Assembly: GCA_009665115.1 (NCBI GenBank)
Contig: WJXE01000030.1
Span: 1-13,115, forward strand
Source of the DNA: Nitrosopumilales archaeon
GTDB lineage: Archaea > Thermoproteota > Nitrososphaeria > Nitrososphaerales > Nitrososphaeraceae
Reading direction: 5' to 3'
Length of the DNA: 13,115 nt
The translations under genes and the position numbers were made by a program. The notes below the pieces were generated by a model. The model saw only the letters and a list, made by a program, of their open reading frames with translations, was not told the DNA's origin and searched no databases. Below, piece by piece: positions 1 to 6,455 of the stretch; position 1 is the stretch's first letter, and every line of letters starts with the position of its first letter.

Positions 1-1188
1 CATTCCCCAACCGAATACTCTTAAATGGCGGTCAAAATTCATAGGATTTAATCCTTGATCTATTAACCCCTTGCGCAACTTTACTGGGTCATGTTGTCTC
101 TGGCCCCCAGAAATCAGTTCCAAATATCCGTATTGAAGATCAAAAGACTGACTAAGTTTTAGATTGTCTAGTTTTTCAGGTATGTAGAACGGTTTTAGCT
201 TAAGCGGCCAGTCTGTGATAAAATAAAATCCCTTATGTATTTCACCGAGTTTTCGAAGCGATGCATCCGAAAGATCCTCGCCGAATTCGAGCTTTTCTCC
301 TTCCTTCCCTAGTTCTTCTATACACTGCTCGTAAGTGAGCCTGTCAATAGGAAATCTTGGGGTTGGAATCTTTAGCTGGTCATGTAATACATCGCTGTCC
401 GTTCTATCAATTATTTTGTTAATGTTAAAAGTATTCCTTATAACTTCCTCGGCTAGATCCATAGCGTCTTCGTAATTTATGAAAGCAGCTTCTATATCTA
501 CGCTCAAAAATTCAGTTAGATGCCTTACTGTATGCGAATTCTCCGCTCTGAAGTAGGCGGCTATTTCAAAAACTCTATCTAGAGCTAAGATTAATTGTTC
601 TTTGTAAAGCTGTGGACTCTGTGCTAGGTAGGCTTGCTTCTTGAAATATTCGAACCCAAAAAGATTTGCGCCTCCTTCGCTCGCACTACCTATGATCTTA
701 GGGGTATTTACCTCAACAAAGGCCTTTGACCTTAAGGTCGTTCTGATATTATCGAGCACAGCCGACCTTAACACGAATATCGAAGAAGTCTTGGGGTTTC
801 TCAAATCTAGTGCTCTGGAATCTAATCGTTTGTCGATTGCTGACTCAACCCTGCCAGTCGGATCGATGGGCAGAGGGTGGGTGGCCTCGGTGACAATATT
901 TACTTTTTCAGCTTTTATCTCTAGCGGAAAATCTTTTGATTTACTATGTTGTACAACGCCTGATACAATAACTGCGCTCTGCCGAGGTTTATCTTTGACT
1001 GCACTCAGAGTATTTGCTGATAGGACAACTTGAGCTGCTCCTCGGATATCTCTAATCGTTAGAAAGGCGACTTTGCCGATGTCGCGAATATCCTCTATCC
1101 AACCCGCGATACTCACCACTTGTCCAATTAAGCTCTCCTGAACTTGATCGGTGTAATGCGTCCTGTGGATATCATCAAACACGCTCAT
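1..1188 (-). CDS. aspS: Aspartyl-tRNA synthetase, archaeal type (C-terminus outside window)
   Basis: Class II synthetase that charges tRNA with aspartate in the cytoplasm. Reading leftward from the ATG at 1186-1188 gives 396 uninterrupted residues, still open at base 1. The N-terminal OB-fold anticodon-binding domain is seen at about residues 20-100 (GWIEDIRDIGKVAFLTIRD). The catalytic domain follows, with motif 1 around VNTPKIIGSASEGGANLF, then QSPQLYKEQL, a motif 2 region FRAENSHTVRHLTEF, and FDLQYGYLELISGGQRQHD. Motif 3 (GxGxGxxR type) would lie just past the edge, since archaeal AspRS is about 430 residues long. It lies 22 bases after the nusA-like gene on the same strand and probably shares its transcript. 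No clear Shine-Dalgarno was seen before the ATG. Whether the enzyme also charges tRNA-Asn cannot be told from what is visible. Confidence 0.95.
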   Translation of the reverse strand, partial: MSVFDDIHRTHYTDQVQESLIGQVVSIAGWIEDIRDIGKVAFLTIRDIRGAAQVVLSANTLSAVKDKPRQSAVIVSGVVQHSKSKDFPLEIKAEKVNIVTEATHPLPIDPTGRVESAIDKRLDSRALDLRNPKTSSIFVLRSAVLDNIRTTLRSKAFVEVNTPKIIGSASEGGANLFGFEYFKKQAYLAQSPQLYKEQLILALDRVFEIAAYFRAENSHTVRHLTEFLSVDIEAAFINYEDAMDLAEEVIRNTFNINKIIDRTDSDVLHDQLKIPTPRFPIDRLTYEQCIEELGKEGEKLEFGEDLSDASLRKLGEIHKGFYFITDWPLKLKPFYIPEKLDNLKLSQSFDLQYGYLELISGGQRQHDPVKLRKGLIDQGLNPMNFDRHLRVFGWGM

Positions 1189-1210
1189 GTTATGGTTTCA
1201 TCTGTTAAGT

Positions 1211-1714
1211 TTAAGCTCCATATTCTATTATTAACTCGACGTTTCTAAGCTCCTTGGCAAGTTCTTGGATCCTTGCGGTTTTAATGGCGTTCTTGGGGTC
1301 TTTTCGGTCTATTAGTACTCTAGTTAACTTCTTGCCATCCGGCAGCCAGAAGAAGTTCATGTTCAGCACTTTCGACGGAAAAAATAGATTCTCCATAAAC
1401 CTCCTGTCAGTTGCTTGCGCTTCAACGAACCAGACTGCTCCTCCAAATTCTACTTCTACTTTCCTTAAAAGTTCGGGATTAGACCTCAGAAAACTGATAT
1501 CAGAACCCCTAAGAAACAAAACAGAGTCCTCTCCAGATTTGGCCGCGCTGATCATGGACAACGTGTTGACCTCTTGTTCTCGTTCAGCGAGTCGAGTCAA
1601 TTTTATTGCTATTTCAATTTCTGTAGGAGTTAATTGGCCAGCTTCTAATTTGGCCTCACAGCCAGCACACAGGACGCCAGTCTTGGCATCAAAGGAACAA
1701 ATCGGCGTCTTCAA
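1211..1714 (-). CDS. NusA-like zinc/KH-domain RNA-binding protein
   Basis: A 167-residue protein that resembles the archaeal NusA-like family, thought from family knowledge to bind RNA and act in transcription elongation or translation. The N-terminus carries a three-cysteine knuckle (C6, C16, C19 in CSFDAKTGVLCAGCE), suggesting metal binding. The middle contains alternating hydrophobic strands. The region from about 85 to 167 (GGAVWFVEA, FFPSKVLNMN, then LPDGKKLTRVLID) fits a KH-like fold, although no textbook GxxG loop is obvious. The start is TTG at 1712-1714: the codon just upstream in frame is a TAG stop, and a strong AAAGGAG site lies 6 bases before the TTG, so no earlier start is possible and the next ATG is about 50 codons in. 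It is followed by aspS after 22 bases, an arrangement that suits a translation-related role. Function is inferred from similarity only. Confidence 0.8.
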   Translation of the reverse strand: MKTPICSFDAKTGVLCAGCEAKLEAGQLTPTEIEIAIKLTRLAEREQEVNTLSMISAAKSGEDSVLFLRGSDISFLRSNPELLRKVEVEFGGAVWFVEAQATDRRFMENLFFPSKVLNMNFFWLPDGKKLTRVLIDRKDPKNAIKTARIQELAKELRNVELIIEYGA

Positions 1715-1720
1715 CTATTA

Positions 1721-1727
1721 CTCCTTT
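1721..1727 (-). promoter_or_regulatory. Shine-Dalgarno site fixing the TTG start of the nusA-like gene
   Basis: On the minus strand the sequence AAAGGAG lies 6 bases before TTG 1712-1714. This is the clearest Shine-Dalgarno in the window. Most other genes here have none, which fits leaderless starts, so it strongly supports the unusual TTG initiation codon. Confidence 0.75.
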
Positions 1728-1750
1728 TCATAAACTAAGTTAAACGTTAC

Positions 1751-1768
1751 GCCAATTATATATTTGGC
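1751..1768 (-). promoter_or_regulatory. TATA box inside an 18-bp near-palindrome, nusA-like/aspS promoter
   Basis: The sequence reads GCCAA, eight AT bases, then TTGGC, symmetrical over 16 of 18 positions. On the minus strand its core AATATATAATT is a good archaeal TATA box. A start about 26 bases downstream would be near 1733, leaving a roughly 19-base leader that includes the Shine-Dalgarno site. Promoter assignment is an inference from position. The symmetry raises the possibility of a repressor site covering the TATA box. Confidence 0.55.
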
Positions 1769-1820
1769 TAATAATAGACCATGACCTAACTGAGTCTTAG
1801 TTATTTGTTAGACTTGTAAA

Positions 1821-3011
1821 CTAGGGATTAGGTTGTGGTCTGACCTGTAATGACGAAATTGCATGGTCATCTACCATTGTGCTTGCCCCTAGGCTAACAG
1901 AGATTATTTGGATCTTCAGATGAGTTTGTTCCACATTTGACAAGTTATATTTGGCTGCTAAAATATTCCTAACCTGAGCTTCAGGGTCGATGACCTGGTT
2001 TACCTGCGATTCTAGTGTAATATCAAGCGTTTTTCCGACCAACGGTGCTGGAAGTTTTCCTGATGTATCGTTCAATATAGAAAAAAGAACCTTATCCATT
2101 GTTATAACATGTGGAAGCGTCAAGAGTGCATTCGCTGAATAAAACACTTGCACGTTTAATAGATTGAGCTGATCTTGTGACAGGGGGCGTGAAGTTACTG
2201 TGGCGCTATTACCTGAAAAAGATGCCAACCCACCTGCATTGATCTGCGGTCGTATCACAATAAACCCTTCTACTAGGTTACCCGTGTTATTCTGAATGTT
2301 GTACAATTGGAGGATATTTTTGCATATTATACTTGCAGATGTCTGAGGTTGGAGGGTCTTTAAAATAGACGTAGTACTTTTACCGTTATTGATAACTGCA
2401 TTCCATAAAAAAGGGACAGTGTAACTTTGACTGTTGAAGACACTAATGTCTGTGTCATAGTGTCCTGGTCTAAGTGGACCATCATTTCCAGACACGGATC
2501 CGCATTCAAATTTAGCGCTGTAACTTACATCCTTGATTTGTGAAGTGCTGTTGTCCAAGCTCCTCCCGTTTAAAGGCAAATGCACGAATGCTGATGTGGC
2601 AGTATGCTTTGATGTCAACTCTACGATCCTTGACGAGCCGTTTGCTAAGTAGCCTCCCGGAGCTTTTAATTCTGTTACATTGTATTTACCAGGTCGCAAT
2701 CCTGACATCGTACTAATTCCAACCGTTGAGTCACCTGGATCAATTGAATTGGCCTTTGCGATATAATTGCTCGAACTGTCAAATGGGTTTGGCGAAATTG
2801 AGTATGTGGCGCCGACTAAAGGAGATCCGTCAGAGCGAATCGTAATAAGCCTAAGAGATGCATCTTGATAGTGTGTGCTGAGGGGCTGTCTATCAATATG
2901 GCTTCTCTTGTCAACATGATTTTGAGAAAGTTCGATTGACGTGAAGGTAATGATCAGAGCTGTGGCTACAACAAAGATTGAAATTATTATTGTGATATTT
3001 TTTAATCTCAT
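1821..3011 (-). CDS. Membrane-anchored surface protein with SpaA-like beta-sandwich domain
   Basis: No named family could be assigned to the whole protein. From the ATG at 3009-3011 it has 396 residues. Residues about 6-28 form a hydrophobic segment (NITIIISIFVVATALIITF), a signal anchor or uncleaved signal peptide placing the rest outside the cell. Residues about 50-125 match the prealbumin-like SpaA/Cna-B pattern of Gram-positive surface proteins: GSPLVGATYSI, then GLRPGKYNVTELKAPGGYL. A second beta-rich region (about 165-260) contains FECGSVSGNDGPLRPGHYDTD and two cysteines (170, 230) that could pair. The C-terminal third has no recognisable motif. Several N-x-S/T sites (for example at 111, 124, 154, 241, 314, 357) suit an N-glycosylated archaeal envelope protein. 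An alternative TTG start at 3027-3029 adds six residues, but the TATA box at 3047-3054 predicts transcription starting near 3024, inside that extension, so ATG is preferred. It stands alone between divergent and co-oriented neighbours. Confidence 0.75.
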   Translation of the reverse strand: MRLKNITIIISIFVVATALIITFTSIELSQNHVDKRSHIDRQPLSTHYQDASLRLITIRSDGSPLVGATYSISPNPFDSSSNYIAKANSIDPGDSTVGISTMSGLRPGKYNVTELKAPGGYLANGSSRIVELTSKHTATSAFVHLPLNGRSLDNSTSQIKDVSYSAKFECGSVSGNDGPLRPGHYDTDISVFNSQSYTVPFLWNAVINNGKSTTSILKTLQPQTSASIICKNILQLYNIQNNTGNLVEGFIVIRPQINAGGLASFSGNSATVTSRPLSQDQLNLLNVQVFYSANALLTLPHVITMDKVLFSILNDTSGKLPAPLVGKTLDITLESQVNQVIDPEAQVRNILAAKYNLSNVEQTHLKIQIISVSLGASTMVDDHAISSLQVRPQPNP

Positions 3012-3046
3012 CGAGCGTGAGGTAGACAAATAGTAATACTTGCATC

Positions 3047-3054
3047 AATTTATA
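3047..3054 (-). promoter_or_regulatory. TATA box of the SpaA-like surface protein gene
   Basis: TATAAATT on the minus strand, with predicted transcription start near 3024, about 13 bases before the ATG at 3011. This position is the main argument for ATG 3011 over TTG 3029. Confidence 0.5.
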
Positions 3055-3147
3055 CTCTTGGCAGATAATAGAATAGAAGTTGTATAGAGTCAATTTATGG
3101 AGCTTAGACTATGCTCGTGTTCAGTCAGCTGTAAAGGTTTAGATCGG

Positions 3148-3156
3148 TTATTATAC
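3148..3156 (+). promoter_or_regulatory. TATA box of the ABC ATPase gene (leaderless)
   Basis: TTATTATAC centred about 30 bases before ATG 3182, with no Shine-Dalgarno in between, so the mRNA probably begins at or a few bases before the start codon. The element lies in the 170-base divergent region shared with the surface protein gene; nothing else was recognised there. Confidence 0.5.
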
Positions 3157-3181
3157 GCTTGAAATAAAATATTATTCTTGA

Positions 3182-4147
3182 ATGACAGAACTATCGCGAG
3201 CTAAATTATCAGTCGTTGGACTAAAAGCCTATTATTTTGCTAATAAGGGCGTTGTGAAGGCGGTAGATAACATTACGTTTGCGATAGGTGAGAACGAATC
3301 TCTGGGAATAGCGGGTGAGTCGGCCTGCGGCAAAAGTACTCTCGGATCTGCCCTCCTACGGGCATTGCAACCTCCTGGCAAAATTATAGGAGGAAACGTG
3401 ATAATCAGTGGAATAGATATTGTAAAGCTGTCAGATAAGGAATTTAATAAATCGATTCGATGGAAAAAAATCGCGATGATATTCCAGGGGGCAATGAATA
3501 CGCTTGACCCCGTTTACAAGATAGGAGATCAGATGCGCGAAATTATGCAAATACATCAGTTCAAAGGAAATATCGAGGATAGTATTTTGGAATCGTTAGA
3601 GCAAGTTGGACTTGATCGAGATATCGCGAGGAGGTATCCTCATGAATTAAGCGGTGGAATGAAGCAGCGTGTTGTTATAGCAATGGCGCTACTATTGAAA
3701 CCAGATATTGTTATTGCTGACGAACCAACAACCGCCCTCGACGTGCTTGTCCAAGCACAAATAATTAATGTCCTTAAGAGGTTAAAAAAGGAAAACGGGA
3801 TGACGATAATCCTGATTACACATGACCTCGGTATCATCTCAGAAATTGCAGACAAGATCGCAGTAATGTATGCAGGACAAATAGTAGAAATAGGAAAGGC
3901 TTCGGAAATATACGAAAATCCAAAGCATCCGTACACTCAAGCCTTGATATCCGCCATCCCGACACTACACGATAATAGGAAGCAAATAGAGTTCATCAAA
4001 GGTAATCCGCCGGATTTGACACGGCCGCCACCAGGATGTCGTTTCTACGAGCGCTGCCCTCATGCAATGGGTATCTGTAAAGAAGACCCCCCTGAGATCG
4101 CGACTGAAACAGGGTTTACACGGTGCTGGTTATATGCCAAGAGCTGA
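3182..4147 (+). CDS. Dipeptide/oligopeptide-type ABC transporter ATP-binding protein (DppD/OppD family)
   Basis: A 321-residue cytoplasmic ATPase of the peptide/nickel importer class, normally paired with DppF/OppF, two permeases and a binding protein. Visible motifs are Walker A GESACGKST (45-53), Q-loop Q102, signature LSGGMKQR (156-163), Walker B IVIADEPTTALD (176-187) and the switch His214 in LITHDL. The family's C-terminal oligopeptide domain is complete: HPYTQALISAIP, then PPPGCRFYERC with cysteines at 286, 292, 299 and 315. In some DppD proteins this cysteine set is reported to bind an Fe-S cluster, so the same is possible here. Length and motifs are intact, so the gene looks functional. 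No permease, binding-protein or second ATPase gene lies in the window: the neighbours on both sides are on the other strand. The substrate cannot be deduced. The 3' end is 8 bases from the convergent Cys/His protein gene. Confidence 0.9.
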   Translation: MTELSRAKLSVVGLKAYYFANKGVVKAVDNITFAIGENESLGIAGESACGKSTLGSALLRALQPPGKIIGGNVIISGIDIVKLSDKEFNKSIRWKKIAMIFQGAMNTLDPVYKIGDQMREIMQIHQFKGNIEDSILESLEQVGLDRDIARRYPHELSGGMKQRVVIAMALLLKPDIVIADEPTTALDVLVQAQIINVLKRLKKENGMTIILITHDLGIISEIADKIAVMYAGQIVEIGKASEIYENPKHPYTQALISAIPTLHDNRKQIEFIKGNPPDLTRPPPGCRFYERCPHAMGICKEDPPEIATETGFTRCWLYAKS

Positions 4148-4155
4148 TAAAATCT

Positions 4156-4398
4156 TCATTGATAATCATGTAATGGTTTATCTTTATGGGCGGCTACCTT
4201 AGCATTCACCTGATTACCATGATGAGTGTTAATATGAGTATTTGCACATAAATCGTGCATAATTCCGATTTCGCAGAATTCACAGGAAGTAACGAAGTCT
4301 AGATCATTGAATCTCTCTTTACAATAAGCACATTCCTCGGAACCTAAATCATACTCTGACAATGGTTTTATCCATGCCTCGCGCCAAAGAAGCATCAT
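4156..4398 (-). CDS. Small Cys/His-rich putative zinc-binding protein
   Basis: An 80-residue protein that I cannot assign to a named family. It carries a dense set of potential metal ligands: C23-x2-C26, C39-x2-C42, H48-x2-C51, then H55, H59 and H60. The first six follow the spacing of the C4HC part of a PHD-type finger (C-x2-C-x12-C-x2-C-x5-H-x2-C), but the final C-x2-C of a PHD is replaced by a His cluster. Two zinc ions could be bound. The N-terminus is aromatic and basic (LLWREAWIK); the C-terminus after residue 60 is polar and lysine/histidine-rich. There is no signal peptide or membrane segment, so it is probably cytoplasmic. The start is the first of two adjacent ATGs (4396-4398 and 4393-4395), consistent with a TATA box 29 bases upstream. 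It is transcribed away from sufS and toward the ABC ATPase gene. Confidence 0.72.
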   Translation of the reverse strand: MMLLWREAWIKPLSEYDLGSEECAYCKERFNDLDFVTSCEFCEIGIMHDLCANTHINTHHGNQVNAKVAAHKDKPLHDYQ

Positions 4399-4422
4399 TT
4401 GGCTAAGTCATAGAAATGGCGC

Positions 4423-4432
4423 ATTATTAAAT
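4423..4432 (-). promoter_or_regulatory. TATA-like element of the Cys/His protein gene
   Basis: ATTTAATAAT on the minus strand, centred about 29 bases before ATG 4398, with no Shine-Dalgarno between, consistent with a nearly leaderless transcript. Confidence 0.4.
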
Positions 4433-4552
4433 CTGACATTACTAGGCTACACTCAGAAGACTAATCTATGAAAATTACAGTTTCGAAGTTTTCTGGGCTA
4501 AGAAACCAATTACTAAGTTTATTGTCTGCAAATCATGTCATTAGTCTATGCG

Positions 4553-4560
4553 TTTATATC
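4553..4560 (+). promoter_or_regulatory. TATA box of sufS-sufU (leaderless)
   Basis: TTTATATC centred about 26 bases before ATG 4583, which predicts transcription beginning at that ATG. An 11-base palindrome, GCTATAATAGC (4571-4581), fills most of the space to the start codon; at this length it may be chance. Confidence 0.5.
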
Positions 4561-4582
4561 TTAAGGAGTGGCTATAATAGCA

Positions 4583-5827
4583 ATGCAGAAGAGTGCCCTC
4601 AGTGTCTACGAGATCAGACAGGACTTTCCTATTCTTAAGCGCAAGGTTGGTGATAATAAGACACTAGTCTATCTGGATAACGCTGCTACTACTCAAAAAC
4701 CGTTCTCGGTGATAAACGCAATTCACGATTACTATTCTAATTACAATGCAAACATTCACCGGGCGGTTCACCAATTGGGAGAGGAGGCAACACTTGCCTA
4801 TGAGCAGACACGGGAAAAGGTCGCCAAATTTATCAATGCAAGCTCTACAGAAGAAATAATTTTTACTCGTAATGCCACTGAAGCTATTAACCTCGTATCT
4901 TATGCGTGGGGGCGCAAAAACGTGAACGATGGTCAAAGTATTGTAATAACCGAAATGGAGCATCACAGTAATATTGTTCCTTGGCAGATCCTGAGCGGAG
5001 AAAAAAACGCAAAACTCTGCTACATCGGAGTAGACGATCGTGGATATCTGAGGATGGAAGATTACAAAAGCTTTCTAGACAAAAGCAATGTGGGGCTGAT
5101 CTCGCTGAGCGAAATGTCGAACGTTTTGGGTACCATAGTACCTTTAAACGAGATTATAAAAATGGCTCATCGTGATGGTATTCCAGTGCTTGTGGATGCA
5201 GCGCAGTCGGTACCTCATTTGCCAGTGGACGTACAGAAAACAGATTGTGATTTTCTCGCATTCTCTGCCCATAAAATGCTTGGGCCGACAGGAGTTGGCA
5301 TTTTGTATGTGAAACGAAAGATACTCGAAGAAATGCCTCCCTTCATAGGTGGTGGGGATATGATAAAAGAGGTTCACAAACAGAACACTGTATACAACGA
5401 CTTACCGTACAGATTTGAAGGCGGCACCCCGAATATAGCAGGCGTCATTGGTTTTGGCGCTGCCCTCGATTATCTTAACAGAATAGGTATGAATAGAGTA
5501 CGAGACCACGAAATCGATATTACCAAATATGCAATGAGTGCTCTTGCTGATATCAAAGATGTAATACTCTATGGTCCTCTAGATGCAAACGACCGTGGTG
5601 GAGTAATATCATTTAATATAGCCGATATCCACCCCCATGATCTGGCCACTATTATGAATGAACGTGGAGTTGCAATCCGTTCGGGTCATCATTGCGCACA
5701 GGTGTTAATGGAGAGACTAGATGTGCCTGCAACCTCTCGAGCAAGTTTTTATATCTATAACACAAAAGAAGAGGTCGATATATTCATTGATGCACTCCAT
5801 AACGCACGGAGAATATTCAAGCTATGA
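4583..5827 (+). CDS. sufS: Cysteine desulfurase, SufS family
   Basis: A PLP-dependent group II cysteine desulfurase that removes sulfur from cysteine as a persulfide and passes it to the scaffold for Fe-S cluster assembly in the cytoplasm. With the ATG start it has 414 residues, normal for SufS. Visible features are LDNAATTQKP near the N-terminus, the cofactor-stacking histidine region EMEHHSN (125-130), Asp205 in LVDAAQS, the PLP lysine K231 in SAHKMLGPTG, the substrate-binding FEGGTPN, and the catalytic Cys371 in RSGHHCAQ. An in-frame GTG at 4568 would add five residues, but it falls inside the AAGGAG stretch at 4563-4568 and upstream of the transcription start predicted from the TATA box, so ATG 4583 is preferred. 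Its stop overlaps the sufU start (ATGA at 5824-5827), implying translational coupling. No sufB, sufC or sufD gene is in the window. Confidence 0.95.
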   Translation: MQKSALSVYEIRQDFPILKRKVGDNKTLVYLDNAATTQKPFSVINAIHDYYSNYNANIHRAVHQLGEEATLAYEQTREKVAKFINASSTEEIIFTRNATEAINLVSYAWGRKNVNDGQSIVITEMEHHSNIVPWQILSGEKNAKLCYIGVDDRGYLRMEDYKSFLDKSNVGLISLSEMSNVLGTIVPLNEIIKMAHRDGIPVLVDAAQSVPHLPVDVQKTDCDFLAFSAHKMLGPTGVGILYVKRKILEEMPPFIGGGDMIKEVHKQNTVYNDLPYRFEGGTPNIAGVIGFGAALDYLNRIGMNRVRDHEIDITKYAMSALADIKDVILYGPLDANDRGGVISFNIADIHPHDLATIMNERGVAIRSGHHCAQVLMERLDVPATSRASFYIYNTKEEVDIFIDALHNARRIFKL

Positions 5828-6252
5828 GCGATGATATTTATCGTGAAATTATTCTAGACCACTATCGAAATCCTAGGAATAAGGGAAGACTACCTAACCC
5901 TGACGTCAGCATCCACGATAGTAATCCGCTATGTGGCGACGAGATTGATATGCATCTCAAAGTTGAAGAAGATAAAATTACGGATATTAAATTTGAAGGA
6001 AGGGGCTGTGCAATCAGTCAAGCGAGTGCCTCTATGCTTACAGAAATGGTTCTAAATAAGCCATTGAAGCATGTAAAGGATTTGGTAAAGGAGGACATCT
6101 TGGAAAATATAGGGCTGACAAACTTAGGACCAGCAAGGATCAAATGTGCGTTACTCTCTCTGAAAGTGCTCAAAATGAGCATGGTGAAGTATTATGCTGA
6201 TAGAGATCCGGAGTCAGCCAGCAAGTACGAAAACGAACCTGGGGCATATTGA
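5824..6252 (+). CDS. sufU: SufU/IscU-type Fe-S cluster scaffold or sulfur-transfer protein
   Basis: A 142-residue cytoplasmic partner of SufS that accepts sulfur and/or builds Fe-S clusters. It begins with the family signature YREIILDHYRNPRNKG and has the three ligand cysteines C37 (NPLCGDEI, with Asp39), C62 (GRGCAISQASASM) and C108 (PARIKCALL). These contexts are SufU-like. The stretch between the second and third cysteines is only 45 residues, close to IscU. Bacterial SufU proteins such as that of Bacillus subtilis carry an extra segment of roughly 17 residues there. The family is therefore clear, but the protein may act more like a scaffold than like the zinc-dependent sulfur acceptor of Gram-positives. 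The start overlaps the sufS stop by ATGA, so the two are almost certainly co-expressed. Annotators may call it iscU or nifU-like. Confidence 0.92.
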   Translation: MSDDIYREIILDHYRNPRNKGRLPNPDVSIHDSNPLCGDEIDMHLKVEEDKITDIKFEGRGCAISQASASMLTEMVLNKPLKHVKDLVKEDILENIGLTNLGPARIKCALLSLKVLKMSMVKYYADRDPESASKYENEPGAY

Positions 6253-6455
6253 AACTGTATCATAAAACCAGAGGACATGGTAGTTTGACACTAAAAAGAA
6301 AAACAATAACCGCCATGGCCTGTAGATATCACTAAAGTCTGAACACCAACATTAATTTATTGTTTAGAAGGCAACGACTGACCCTGCTATTTATCATACC
6401 ACTCATCCCGTGGAGCCTCTGTTTCGGGAGAGGGCATTTACTGTAAACAATTAAA
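6253..6455. other. Intergenic region between sufU and the PAP2 gene
   Basis: 203 bases with no convincing gene. It holds an imperfect inverted repeat (CTCATCCCG at 6402-6410 with CGGGAGAG at 6425-6432, one bulged A) and a small palindrome TTTACTGTAAA at 6437-6447, 9 bases before the PAP2 start codon. A weak TATA-like stretch (TATTTATC, about 6387-6394) lies upstream of the hairpin. No T-rich terminator was recognised after sufU. Confidence 0.4.

Noticed and set aside
638..660. GGGTTCGAAT-like sequence resembling a tRNA T-loop on the minus strand
   Set aside because: It is in the middle of aspS coding sequence and no acceptor or anticodon stem can be built around it.
641..1033. 130-residue open frame on the plus strand
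   Set aside because: It lies wholly inside aspS on the opposite strand, has no domain pattern and no promoter.
1254..1733. 159-residue open frame on the plus strand
   Set aside because: Antisense to the nusA-like gene, which has clear family motifs, a Shine-Dalgarno and a promoter.
4458..4547. 8-bp inverted repeat AGACTAAT/ATTAGTCT in the divergent region before sufS
   Set aside because: The arms are 74 bases apart in AT-rich DNA, so chance is likely and no known site resembles them.
4568..4582. GTG start of sufS at 4568
   Set aside because: It overlaps the purine-rich AAGGAG and precedes the transcription start predicted from the TATA box; ATG 4583 fits better.
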